Assembly (NCBI GenBank): GCA_014825775.1 | Contig: MVAQ01000034.1 | Coordinates: forward strand, 1-64,000 | Direction of reading: 5' to 3' | From: Krasilnikovozyma curviuscula | Lineage: Eukaryota; Basidiomycota; Tremellomycetes; Cystofilobasidiales; Mrakiaceae | DNA: 64,000 nt | Shown: positions 46,295 through 56,652 of the stretch, piece after piece | Layout: each line of letters begins with the position of its first letter | Numbering within the stretch: the stretch's first letter is position 1 | The notes under the pieces: model-generated | Databases searched by the model: none | The model's input: only the letters and a program-made list of their open reading frames with translations | What the model was told of the DNA's origin: nothing | Translations under genes and position numbers: made by a program

Positions 46295-47835
46295 TCAAGC
46301 GTTATCCGATTCTGACTCTGGGGTGATGGTCTCTATAAAGTCACTGGAGCCGCTAGAAGCAGGTGAAGCTTCTCTACGTGTTTTTAAGCTGCTGGTGGTA
46401 CTGCTCGATGTAGTTGGTGTCGGTCGGCCGTTAGGTTTTCTGACATTGACTCTCATTCGTTGAAGGTTGAAGTGTTTCGCCAATGCAGTAGTGGGTGGTA
46501 CTCCAGGGTAACTTTAGCAATCATAATTCCAATTAGTTGGAAGGATCATAACTAGCGACAGGTCAGGAGTTACTGACTTTCGTGGAGCGTAGATTTTGAA
46601 GACGCGGGTGAACGTTTGCGCAAGCACAGGATGGTGTTCCGGACAGCTTGTTGATTTACTCTGGAGGTCGAACACTCGTAATCTCAAAGAGTAGGAGCCC
46701 TCTGCGCGTACTGATATGTCGTGGAAGAAGAAGAATATCGCATGTTGATCTCCAGTGCCTGGAATGATTTGTCAACACAGCATTAATCCCTACTCACATG
46801 TCTCTTCACTTAAAGAAGCTAGTAGAAACTCACCTTCAGGAGGTGGTAAGTCTGTCAGTCGGACAGCGCTCGCGCAGAGGTCTGGGCACAAAGGGACGTC
46901 GGAGCATTTAGGTCAGCGGTACTACCACGCAAATTCCAAAAACAATGAGCACTCACTCCCAAAGCTATTCCTTGAGACCTTCCCAGTCTTCTTCTCAATT
47001 TGATGGTTAGCTTCTATCGAAGGAAGGGATTCTGTTTCGTCCTCGTCTTCCGCGGGCGGGGCCTTTCCTACCACTGGAGCCTCTGGGTCTGCGGATGCGT
47101 AGACGACAACTAGATAGCAGACACAAAAGGTTAAATGGGATGAATAAATGGAAAACGGGATTGAGAGTCAGTTGGGGTAGCTCTGTGTCGCTGGGAGCGG
47201 GGTTGAACGGCTGACTATGGTTTCGACGTTTAGCTGCAGGTTTGTAGGATGCAATCAATATACAAGCAAAGTAACAGCGACAGACCAGACAGCCTTCAAG
47301 ACTCACGAGAGGTGTTAGAAGCGGATTTATTTGGGTTAGGGTTGGCATGAGGGCCATAGTAAGGCGAGACGAGGTCAGCTACACACGCCAAGTGGTGGAT
47401 GTTAATCGAGCTAACGATGGGGTACAGGTAGAAGAGCGGTCAAACGGTTTCTGTCAGCTCAATTTCGCAGGTTTAGAAAAGGTTTCACTCCAATACATAT
47501 ATTTCAAAGCCAACGAAACGTCCGAGGACTGTACTCACGCATCATCCACCGGAGCCTCTTTGCCTGCTTCGAGCACTTCAACAGCTGTGAATCGACAGAT
47601 GGGGCAGTTACCAAGGGGCCTCCTTTCTTTCCCACCAAATTTCCTACCAACCAAGGGCTCCTGGGCCATTGTGAGGGAGAACCTGCAAGGGTCAGTTGAT
47701 TGGCAATCAACCCAATAAAAGGGAGGTGAGATCAAACTCCTCAGCCCATGTATTTGACTGAGTAATTACTTACCTGAGTGTCCTTCCTTGCCATTGTCCC
47801 TCGGTGAATGTAATTGGAGTATCGAATGTGAGCAT
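46295..47835 (-). CDS. velvet-domain regulator (VelB/VosA type)
   Basis: Splicing joins MLTFDTPITFTEGQWQGRTL and RFSLTMAQEPLVGRKFGGKE, then RRPLGNCPICRF. This is the start of the velvet domain, which folds like NF-kappaB and binds DNA. After a spacer (VVVYASADPEAPVVGKAPPA, very acidic afterwards) the domain resumes: AIFFFFHDISVRAEGSYSLR, LRVFDL, RVFKIYAPRKYPGVPPTTAL and KHFNLQRMRVNVRKPNG. These blocks match the C-terminal half of velvet proteins. Velvet proteins form dimers that control sporulation, sexual development and secondary metabolism. The spacer makes the domain longer than usual. The first exon was extended to ATG 47835 because the shorter ATG near 47799 is out of frame. A Ser/Thr-rich tail ends SESDNA. 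Confidence 0.85.
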
Positions 47836-48598
47836 CCGCTTGAGAAGCAGCTCAAACGAGCATAGTTGGTCGACCAAGGGAAAACTGCACTCAGCAGCTC
47901 CTTGCCCTTTGGTCGGCGTTCCTTTTTTTCTTCTTTTTTTAAAACGTTTCCCCTTCGAAATTTACTCTGTCGCTTCTGGACGATGTTTATATGACCCTGG
48001 ATCTACTTGAAAGAGAACTTGCTGCTTAACCTCACTTGAAGGTCTCAATCTTGGCCAGCAGAAACTACATGGAAAACAGCTTGAAGCGCGCGACGGATCG
48101 CATGAAGTTCACAGACAGAAACGAAGAAGTAAATCTATACCGGAACTGAGCAGCCACCATTCAATGTATTCCTGTAAAAGCAATCTACTGTAGACAGAGA
48201 AAGGAATTTCAGGGTAGAGCTCTTACAAACTCGAGATCTCCTGTGTTTGCACCGTCAACATGTGTCTCGAAAGCACTCAATGCCCCTACTCCACTGGAGT
48301 CATGTATTTCCGCAGATAAAAGCTGTTCGTCAGAAGTATACATCGGTGGGGATGGACGAAAGCCAAAAAAAAGTGTGACGGGGTTGCAGAGAAACCTGGT
48401 TCTTCTGTCAGAAGAAAGGAAAATATTGATCTATGTCGTGACGGGGAAATGAATCAAAGAATTTAGAACAAAACTCTACGTTCGCATTTGAGTGCAAATT
48501 GGACCAAAAGAAAGAAAGAGATGAAAGAGAAAAGATCTTGAACCAGTAACGACTTCATGTAGGTCGGTCACTTTTTATTGTTGTTTACATCTGTGGTT
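47836..48598. other. intergenic region: velvet promoter and NAP1 3' flank
   Basis: Both neighbours are on the minus strand. The open frame of the velvet exon extends upstream to about 47890 without an ATG. The rest contains only unsupported short frames and A-rich patches (48360-48540). Nothing else was recognised. Confidence 0.45.
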
Positions 48599-50592
48599 TC
48601 AAATGGACAGGCTGTCAGTTGCGGGTTCATCAGGTATCCAAGGGAAAGAAACAATGAGAAAAACGTACTCTTGTGGTTCAGCTGATGATCCTGGAACAGG
48701 GTGAGTCTTTTGTGGCTCTTCAACATCCTCGTAGTCCTCCCCGTTGCCGTACTCATTCTCGTACTCGTCGTCGTCAAACTCATCGTCTTCATCATCATCA
48801 AACTCGTAAGACAGAGCTTTACCAGTGAAGTAATCTGTAGCAGAACAACAACAGTGAGCGAAAAAACGAACTTGCATCGATGTCACGATTGTTAACAAAC
48901 TTACCGATAGCGCGTGGGATGACTCTCTCCTTGAGATCTTCACCGATCTGGTAGTCTAGCTCAAGTCTTTCTTCTAACTCAGCAAGGTCAGACTCTTCAA
49001 CTTCGCCAGATTCGATAGCCTCAGTCGTTGGCTGCATAGGTGGCTTGAAGAAGTTGAAGAAGGACTCTGATGGAACAACTCTCTTGACGGTACGAGTGCG
49101 ATTGGTGTCTAGGACAGCAAAAGAGGTTTTAGCCATCTACTCTCGAAAGTGCGAGGGTGAATGAGGTTCTCACTTTTGTTTCTCTGCTTCTTGACTTCGA
49201 TCTTCTTGGTCAAATCTTGATCCTCATTCCAGGCAATCTCACAACCGACAGCCTTCTCGTACACGAAGTCACCTCCGGAACCAATCTCCTTCTGCTCGAG
49301 ATAAAAGACAGAAATATGTCAGCATGGCGAAAAATAGAAAAGGACATAGGGATAAACGGACCTGGTAATGGTACTCTTTTGTTAACTCGGAATCGGTGAA
49401 AAAGGCGTTCGGTGCGAAGGTGAAAGTGAATTTGAAGCCAGAAGTCTCAGTATCGAGGTATGTGATCTTAAGATCAGTCAAGTACTTGAGAGCCTGGGAA
49501 AGTGTACGAAAGGGATGGACAGTATTGGTCAGCCGCCGGTCGCGCGACGCTACATAGGGAGGAACAAAGAGTGCAAAAGAATCCTTCTGACGCGACTGCT
49601 CCCAGAATCCCAATGCTACTCCTACTAGATGGGAAAGGAACAAATGGCACTTACCTCTTCATCTCTCTCAGTGATGAGTTCACCGATGCCTGGGTGGTTC
49701 TTCAAGGTCATCAACCAGAACTCTACCAAGCGAGAAACCAGTTAGACGATGCTTCAGGACAGTAGCTCAGTTTAACGTAGAACTGACCAGGAATACCCTT
49801 TACATCAGATGCACCGTTAACGGTCTCCTTGCTGACTTCTTCACCTTCCTCCTCCAAAGCTGCAAGACCAGCAGCCAATTCCTCCTCCGTTGGCTCAGAG
49901 ACACCTGAAATGATGGCAGCTTTACGCTCATAGATAGGAGCATACTTGAGAGCGAACTACAAGAACAACTGCAACGATCAGCAAGCCAGAAAAAGTTCAT
50001 TGGGGTAAAGCGGATTTGAGACCAGGAGCCGCTCCTCACCTTTTTTTCAAGAGCCAACACCTCAGCCTGGAATTCACTCTCAACTTTGGAGTGAGACTGC
50101 TGGACACCTTTGAGACCAGTGACTCGGTTGCGGACAGCTGGGCTCAAGGTATTGAGGTAGTCGGTGACCATTGACGCGTCTACTGCATCGAACAGGCTTA
50201 AGTTCTAGAGCAGAAAATAAGTACCCAACTTTCATGAGTAACCAGCACTCTAAACAGAAGACCAGAACTGGTATCTCAGTAATACTGGGGCCATAGACTC
50301 ACTCGAGCCAACATTGAAGCTGGGTTTCCACCTTCGACTTGTTCGTCTGCGTCTTCATGAATATCTTGGATAGAAGGACGTGCCTTTCCAGCGACGGGCT
50401 CTGCACCTGGAACATAACTGTTGACAGGAGTAGGCTGATCAAGAGGAATGAAGATTCCTTTAATAAAATTCCTCACTCAAAGTCAAAAGCTTGAGGCAGC
50501 ACCAAAAAGGTACTCACCGCTGTCGTGGAAGAACCTGGGATGTTGAGCATGCCTAGGTTAATCATGATGATGGCTGGGTTAGCTACAGACAT
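48599..50592 (-). CDS. NAP1: NAP1, nucleosome assembly protein
   Basis: Start [20 protein letters not shown], then a short N-terminal tail and the conserved core: [91 protein letters not shown] and [14 protein letters not shown]. The C terminus is strongly acidic ([19 protein letters not shown]), which binds histones. NAP1 shuttles H2A-H2B and assembles chromatin. About nine exons are visible. The last exon is tiny: donor GTACGT after AEPQ joins to give a short end (DLSI) and TGA at 48599. Length is about 430 residues, normal for the family. A TATTTAAAG-like element lies about 190 bases upstream of the start. Confidence 0.93.
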
Positions 50593-51090
50593 TCTATCTA
50601 AAAGAGATAGGGCATCGTTGGGACACTCACTTGGCGAAACCTTGCTCTTTTATACCGCCGACTAGAATCGAGTTGGGGACGCCTGTCAACCTGGCAGCAC
50701 CGGGCGTGCAGAAAAGGATGGGGTCGCCACGGGTTGACCAACAAAATGTTCGAGATTGAATGGTGGAGATCAGGACCAAGCTTTAAATAGGTAACGGCAA
50801 CTGTTGCTGAAAGGAATGGGCAAATGGGCAGTACCAAGCCCACTTTGCGCTGAGTGTTTTGCTTTGCTTTCTTGTGCCGCATGTGCGTTTTAATTGAGTC
50901 TATTGGATAATCTATGATATAGGTGCCATCAGAAGGCAAGTAAATTATTCTAGGTGATACAGAAATACTTTTGTTAGAGTGATTGAAACAGTGAAAGACC
51001 CAGAACCCCACAAGAAAGCCCAAGATAAGAAAATGAATGACAGAGGCGGATCACACGAGAGAAACTGTCCGTTTTGTTTTGAAAGTCTAT
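50593..51090. other. intergenic region: NAP1 promoter and GPI-protein 3' flank
   Basis: These 498 bases lie between two minus-strand genes and include the NAP1 promoter. A TATA-like element (CTATTTAAAG on the minus strand) is at 50781-50790. Nothing else was recognised. Confidence 0.5.
50781..50790 (-). promoter_or_regulatory. TATA-like element of NAP1
   Basis: The minus strand reads CTATTTAAAG, about 190 bases upstream of the NAP1 ATG. The distance fits a leader of about 150 bases. Confidence 0.4.
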
Positions 51091-51811
51091 TTAAACAAGA
51101 ACATATATGGCAGAAGCGACGAGCATGCTGAGAGAAGCAATGCTGACGGAGTTGATGGTAGCGCCAGAGGCTACCACGTTGTTGATGCCGCCAGCGTTGG
51201 AGGATCCAGTCTTGTTGGAGAGGAAGGACCAGGCGACGAGGGAGGAGGTAGCATTGGCGGAAATATTTGCTGAAGAGCAGACAGATTTGATTTCTGATAG
51301 AAAGACAAGAACAAAGTCAGCACTCTTATAGAGACGAGATGACAACAGATGCAATGCGAAGGTTGACTCACCACTCAGCTCAGCAGCGATCGAGGTGTAA
51401 GAGACCTGAGAAACGCTGACGGTTCCATTGAGAACACAGTTGGAGCAAGTGATGTAGGCGTTGAGTCCCTCTGTACTGCAGAGGGCGGTGCAGCCGACGG
51501 TGGTGTTGGTACAAGCCTAAGGGGGGCGAGTACGGGTCAGCGCCGGTGCGATGAAAACACACACAAAAAAGAAAAGCTTACAGAGTAAGCCTGGGCGACA
51601 GTACTACAAGCAGTGGTGCAACCAGTTGGGATTGAAAGGACAGTCTGTGTGTTGGTTTGGACTGAGGAGCATGGAGCTACGATGGCACATGGTGGCAGCG
51701 GCGTCAACAAAGTCGAACCTCTTTTTTGTTGCAGTCGAGCAAAGGGAACTTACCTGCGCTCACCAGAGAGGCAGCAAAGACAGCAAGGGCGGTGATTTTG
51801 TTGAAGAGCAT
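51091..51811 (-). CDS. small cysteine-rich secreted protein, probable GPI anchor
   Basis: Start MLFNKITALAVFAASLVSA is a clear signal peptide. The mature part, with three short introns, reads APCSSVQTNTQTVLSIPTGC, TTACSTVAQAYS, TVGCTALCSTEGL, NAYITCSNCVLNGTVS and SEIKSVCSSANISANATSS. It has about ten cysteines in closely spaced pairs, and several N-glycosylation sites (NGTV, NATS). The end is hydrophobic (SIASLSMLVASAIYVLV) after a small-residue region (NNVVASGA), typical of a GPI-attachment signal. Length is about 185 residues. I know no named family; it is like the many small Cys-rich surface proteins of basidiomycetes. It is likely wall- or membrane-attached. A TATA-like element lies upstream near 51990. 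Confidence 0.8.
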
Positions 51812-53010
51812 AGTGATTAAGTCCGGCTGTTTGGAAAGGTTTGTGGGGAAAGTTGAGAGCGTATATGTACGTTGAGGCTGAAGAGCTTGAAATGACAGGA
51901 AGATCGTAAAGTCTTGAAGCAGAGTCGTAAGTTGAGGTGGGCTGTTCGTGAGTAGTCAGACGACGGTCACAGAGAATTGGCCTGCTTTATATATGTAGGG
52001 AGACATCAGAGTGCCCTAAAAAGGAGAAAAACTTTTGGAGGGTGGTGATAATCTGGGGTTGCGCCCGCGCCAGAAACGACGGGACGCTGTCTATCAGGCG
52101 CCCTTCCCTCCCTATCACCCCATCTCGCGCCGATCCCCCAAAGAATATAGGCCGCACCCACTTTCTCACTTGAAGTTGCGGAAAACACTTTCTGGGTCCT
52201 GACGTCAGATCCATTCCACCTTTTGTCAAACTGGGTTTCCTCAAGCGAATCGCTGCGAGGTTGCGATACCTTTTTCTCTTGCGCATCCTGATCTCTACGG
52301 CTCCAAGTTGGTTGCATGCTGCTTTCAGACGTTTCCTTTTCCCTTTCTGGTCGGATGTTCCAGATGGGTGTCTGGTTCTAGCGCAAAGGAAAAGTCTGTC
52401 GAATACCTCAAAAAAAAAGGGTGAACCCTCAAAAAAAAATTGTCCTGTCTTCCGCGCGAGAAACAGGTCTGTCTCGTCGCACCCGACCTTTTTCCTTTTC
52501 TGCAAAAAACAAAAACAAAAAAAAAAACAAGTAAGCAAGAGAAGGACACAGTGGTGTATCCTTCTTGCAGAACAGAAGGTGTGGTTAAACGGCATAGAAT
52601 CGAAGGATGTACTTTTCGAGCGGAATAAGTTAAGTCGTAAAAGATAGACAGCGAATGAGAGGAGCGACAACCAGGCCGATCTGAGCATAAATGCAAGATA
52701 GAAGACATTGAGCGAAAAGTGTAAAAGAATGTGAAAGTTGGTCGGCGCGCTCTGTAGTCATTAAGATAAGGGAAAAGGGACAGGACACGCAGTGAAAAGC
52801 AGAGGTAAACAGCCCTCGTATCGTCAAAGAGAAACGAACAGAACGAAATGCGAAGAAAGACAAGAAAGGGTGAAATCAAAAGGGGTAGGGGTTTGTCATG
52901 TTTGTGCGAAGAGAAAGAGAGCACATAATAATGATGCGACGCGAATGAGAAGAAAACAAACATTAAAGAGTATACTGATACAGTGTCTAGAATCTTGAAG
53001 GAGTCTTTAT
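51812..53010. other. 1.2-kb intergenic region: promoter of the small Cys-rich gene
   Basis: This is unusually long for this window and lies between two minus-strand genes. It contains the TATA-like element at about 51990, a GC-rich block at 52060-52150 and several A9-A10 tracts between 52405 and 52530, with the palindrome GGGTGAACCC at 52419-52428 between two CCTCA9-type copies. Long minus-strand open frames (up to 233 codons) start at non-ATG codons and overlap in several frames with no domain, so I do not call them. Confidence 0.45.
51985..51996 (-). promoter_or_regulatory. TATA-like element of the small Cys-rich gene
   Basis: The minus strand reads TACATATATAAAG, about 175 bases upstream of the ATG at 51811. 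A strong TATA box fits a highly or conditionally expressed surface protein. Confidence 0.5.
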
Positions 53011-55506
53011 TTACTGCGCGTGTGATGTGGACGGGTTGTAGTACGACGAGGTAGTGGAGTATCTGGTGTGATCAGAACCAGCCCTATAAAAGATGACCCA
53101 GCGCATTGTGTCAATAACCCGCATCATTCGGCAGATATAAACAGAGAGAATAGGTAGCGCGATGACTTACATGCTCTGTCTAAATGGGTTCTTATCTGCC
53201 ACACTCATAGGTCGGGCTACAGCAGCAGATGCTGCAGGAGCTGGGGCAGCTACTTGGAACGCAGGGTTATACAGCGATCGCTCTGGTGGGATGTCAAACG
53301 TAGGCGTGCCAGGAGCAGCAAAGCCTGGTCGACTCCTCTGCGCAGCATACGCTCGGAGCATATCATCTGGAGAGGTTGAGGAGGCAAAGGCCATGGCCAT
53401 TGACGAGCTGTTGGAAATTGCAACTTCGGGTGAGAGGGCAGAGGGTTGTGGTATGGTTGGGAGGGTGACGATGGGAGTGAGAGTTGGGTACTGCACTGAT
53501 GAGGATGATTGAGGAGTTGGAGATGGTGCTGATCGCGAGTGGACAGAGAAAGCGCGGGAGTTCCTCATCACTAAGGCGACGTAAGTTATAGAAGGCATGT
53601 CAGCAAACGCGCGAAGTATTGTACTGGGAGAGGAAACTTACGCATGACAGCCTCCATGCTCTGTAACCCTTCATCGATACTTGGTCGACCCTGACCAGGA
53701 ACAACCATCGAACCACCCTCAGGGTAATCCATATCATTTCTCAAAAACTCTTGGTCCACCTCAGCTTCTGCCAGATCCCATGGACCTTGGGCTTGGTTTG
53801 GACTGATGGTGATATCTGGACTCTCGGAGCCTGATCTTCTGGGAACCTTCTCTGGTGTCGTATTGACGGTATTCATAGAAGCACTGCCCGAAACAGCGTT
53901 GTTGAGTCGGGAGACGACGCTCGCCCGGTTGGATGAAGGCATTGCTTGGGAACGCCTCGAGTTGGTAGAAGGTCTGCCGTCTGGAATAGCTGTAGAGAAT
54001 CTATTATTGTTTCCGACCATAGAGATTCTAGGTTGTCTGAAACTACTGGCGCCATCTTCAACGGCAAAGGATACTCTTGATTTTCTGGCGTTAGAGTTGG
54101 ACACGTCGGAAGACGAGTGTGGAAGTCTTGGATTGGCACCTGTGGTGCTGAACTGGGAGTCTGGTCGTTCTGTTTGAGTATATTCGCCCATAATTTCAGA
54201 CATCCTTGGTGAACCGTGTTCGCCAGAGCCGTAGGAGGACCATCTGCCCAAGCTGGGACGGTCGCCCCATTGGGATTGTCTCATTTCAGGAGTGGATTGA
54301 CCATCAAGACCTTTACCACCTTTGGCACCAGCTCCAGCAAAATTACCACCTTCAACTGCAAAGGTAGATGAGGTGCGACCAAAGAAGGAAGAAGTTTTGG
54401 TGGCCCGGTTGTTCGATTGATCGCCTGATGGACGAGAGCCGACACCAGATGGACGTGGGACCCAGGATTGAGAGATAACAGACATCCTGTTGTCGATTGC
54501 TTGAGACCATCTCTCTCGCTCCTTTGCTTCTTTGGCTCGGACTGCGGAAAAGTAAACATTGCGAACGAGAGTTTAGCGAAGCGCGTGGTTGCCTCGCGCC
54601 AGTAGGATTGTACCACATACCAAATCGGATGTAAAAGAAGACACCGACACCGATGAGAGCTAGCAGTGGAAGAAGAACTGCAGCAGCAAGTCCTCCTTTG
54701 CTAATTCCTAGAGATTTCGACGAGCCCGATGCTGCGGCTGAGGCCTCGACGTAAACTGGTGCAGCAGAGGCAGTATTGGCAGCCGCGGCAGTAATTGTAC
54801 TGGACCCAGAGGTTGTGACCATCTTAGAAGTTGGGTAAGTGACGGTGAAAACTGGGCCAGCGGCGATGGACGAAAGGAAGGATGGGAGGGACGGGTCGGA
54901 GATCTTCAACTGCATACCAACTGACGCAAGGTTTCCCCACATCTTAGGAAGAAGAGTAGCTGAGTATGTTCCTTTTGACCACTGAACATCTTCAATCACC
55001 TGTCGAAAAGAAAATTGAGGGTGGCACACACGGAGAATTTTGTAAAATTGGGGTCAGATCGACGCGACTTAGCAAGAAGATAGTGTAGATGATGAATGGC
55101 AAAGAATATATAAAAAAGACGGAACGTACCTGAATGATGGGAGAGCTCAGGGAAGGTGCATAGAGTGTTAGGTCGACGGTGGTAGCGTTGAGGCAGGAGG
55201 TGTCCCATGTGAACGAGACGGGGCCAGTGGACACATCGATGGTGACGTTGCTGGCTGGATAAGTATACAGAGAGGCCCCTGTACAAGCTGGAAAGGGTTG
55301 GAAATGAAGAGTTCACAAAAAGACACGTCGTCAGTCATTCGTTACGTTACGCAAGCCTGGCGGTAGAAATAACAGTGACAAAGAAGGGAAAAACGGTAAC
55401 ACTGACTGGCTCTTTTGCTAACAATTCTATTGGACCTTTTTCGGTGAGAGCTAATCTGAACAAACTCGCTCGTTCGAACTAGTAACGAGTCTGCTGAGAG
55501 GGACAT
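53011..55506 (-). CDS. single-pass membrane protein with extracellular domain and long Ser-rich cytoplasmic tail
   Basis: The family is not known to me by name. The extracellular part includes CTGASLYTYPASNVTIDVST, GPVSFTWDTSCLNATTVDLT, SPIIQVIEDVQWSKGTYSAT and LLPKMWGNLASVGMQLKISD, which looks like the Ser/Thr-rich GPI-anchored-type beta-sandwich domain of fungal surface proteins. Then come SGSSKSLGISKGGLAAAVLL and the transmembrane segment VLLPLLALIGVGVFFYIRF. The cytoplasmic tail is about 480 residues, rich in Ser, Asn and Arg (RSQAMPSSNRASVVSRLNN, SRAFSVHSRSAPSPTP). A final intron (donor GTAAGT at about 53164) joins SMAGSDHTRYSTTSSYYNPS, ending at TAA 53011. A surface sensor is possible by analogy with Wsc-type proteins but not shown. 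The 5' end is uncertain: exon 1 gives no clear signal peptide, and 55506 is only the best candidate ATG. Confidence 0.65.
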
Positions 55507-56652
55507 GGCGGTATTGGTGTAGGAGGGCTGTTGATCAAGCAAGAGAGTTGCGGTTTTTTTGTTGATAAAGCGCGTGTGATAAAGTTGAGATATAGACCGT
55601 GTTCTTACTGAATATGCTGAAGGGAGAGTGGGTTGCTGAAGAGCAGTGTTTGTGTTGTTGACCTAAACCTTTAAATACGCTGGTGGGTGAACGAGTGGAG
55701 TCAAGGAAAAAATGGAAAGGTCGTGTTGATCGCCTAGCAGAGGCAGAGACAGTTCACGACGCCAGGGAGAATGTTCCTCGTTCCCTCTGTCGATGCGATT
55801 TGAATTGAAGACCTTGAAGAAGAAAAGAAAATGCTGGTTGGAGTGAGACCTAGCACAGCTGGAGGAGAATGACAAAATCTGTGTGATGTTGAAGAGACAC
55901 AAAAATGTATGTCCGTCGAGGAACGATCACCTTGTGTGGCAAAGCCACTAAGACATGTTTCAGCCAGCTGTTTACTTTCCTTTTTGGCTTGACTCACAGC
56001 TCTCCCTTCACAATTAATGGTTGATATGGAACTTCCCGTGACGAGTAAGTATTGCAGAAGGAAGCGAAGAAGGAAAGGGATGTGAAAGGTATATGCCAGA
56101 AAAAAGAGAACGTAGGTGGACGACATGGAAATGTCAGTCTGTACCAGAGCCAGCGTTCTTGCCTGAACCTCAACTCCTACCCAGCACATAGAGAATGGTG
56201 ACGGAATTTTCTTAGAATTCTCGTCACTATTGGAACTTGGGATTTGAAGGGTCTTCGTAGCCACTCTCAGCCATTGCTGAGCGCGCCGCGCAGATTCCAA
56301 ACACATCACCGTGAATAAAAAATTCTTGTATTAAGACTTTCAAAACAGAAGTAGATTACTATTGAAAAGACACTGAGTTGAAAAGTAGTGAGCTTGTTTG
56401 CTTTGTAAGAAACAGGAGTTCCTTATCACTCAGGAGTCGGTCGCGAAACCTCTAGAGCTGAAACGCAGCGAAGCAGTCAGCAATACCACCCACCCTCACC
56501 CTCAAAAAAAAACACTTCAAGATATCTGAGGGCCCGAAACCATCATGGATAACTTGCACATCTAAATAATCGCCAACCTTCGAAACCCCTCTGGATAGCT
56601 CTGCTGGATCTCTGCTGTTACCTACAAGCAGCACGAGTTTCACACCACCAAC
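55507..56652. promoter_or_regulatory. bidirectional promoter region between two divergent genes
   Basis: This region lies between the membrane-protein gene (minus) and the Dsf2-like gene (plus). On the minus strand a TATTTAAAG element is at 55671-55679, followed by a possible leader with donor GTAAGA near 55608. A 191-codon minus-strand open frame (to 56309) has no recognisable domain. Nothing else was recognised. Confidence 0.4.
55670..55679 (-). promoter_or_regulatory. TATA-like element of the membrane-protein gene
   Basis: The minus strand reads GTATTTAAAG, about 165 bases upstream of the candidate ATG at 55506. Confidence 0.4.

Noticed and set aside
51987..52963. Two long overlapping minus-strand open frames (233 and 212 codons)
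   Set aside because: They overlap each other in different frames, lack signature motifs and consist of low-complexity Phe/Ser/Leu-rich sequence; a promoter region is the simpler reading.
55734..56309. 191-codon minus-strand open frame upstream of the membrane protein
   Set aside because: It has no domain and does not splice convincingly to the known exons. I kept it only as a remark on the promoter region.
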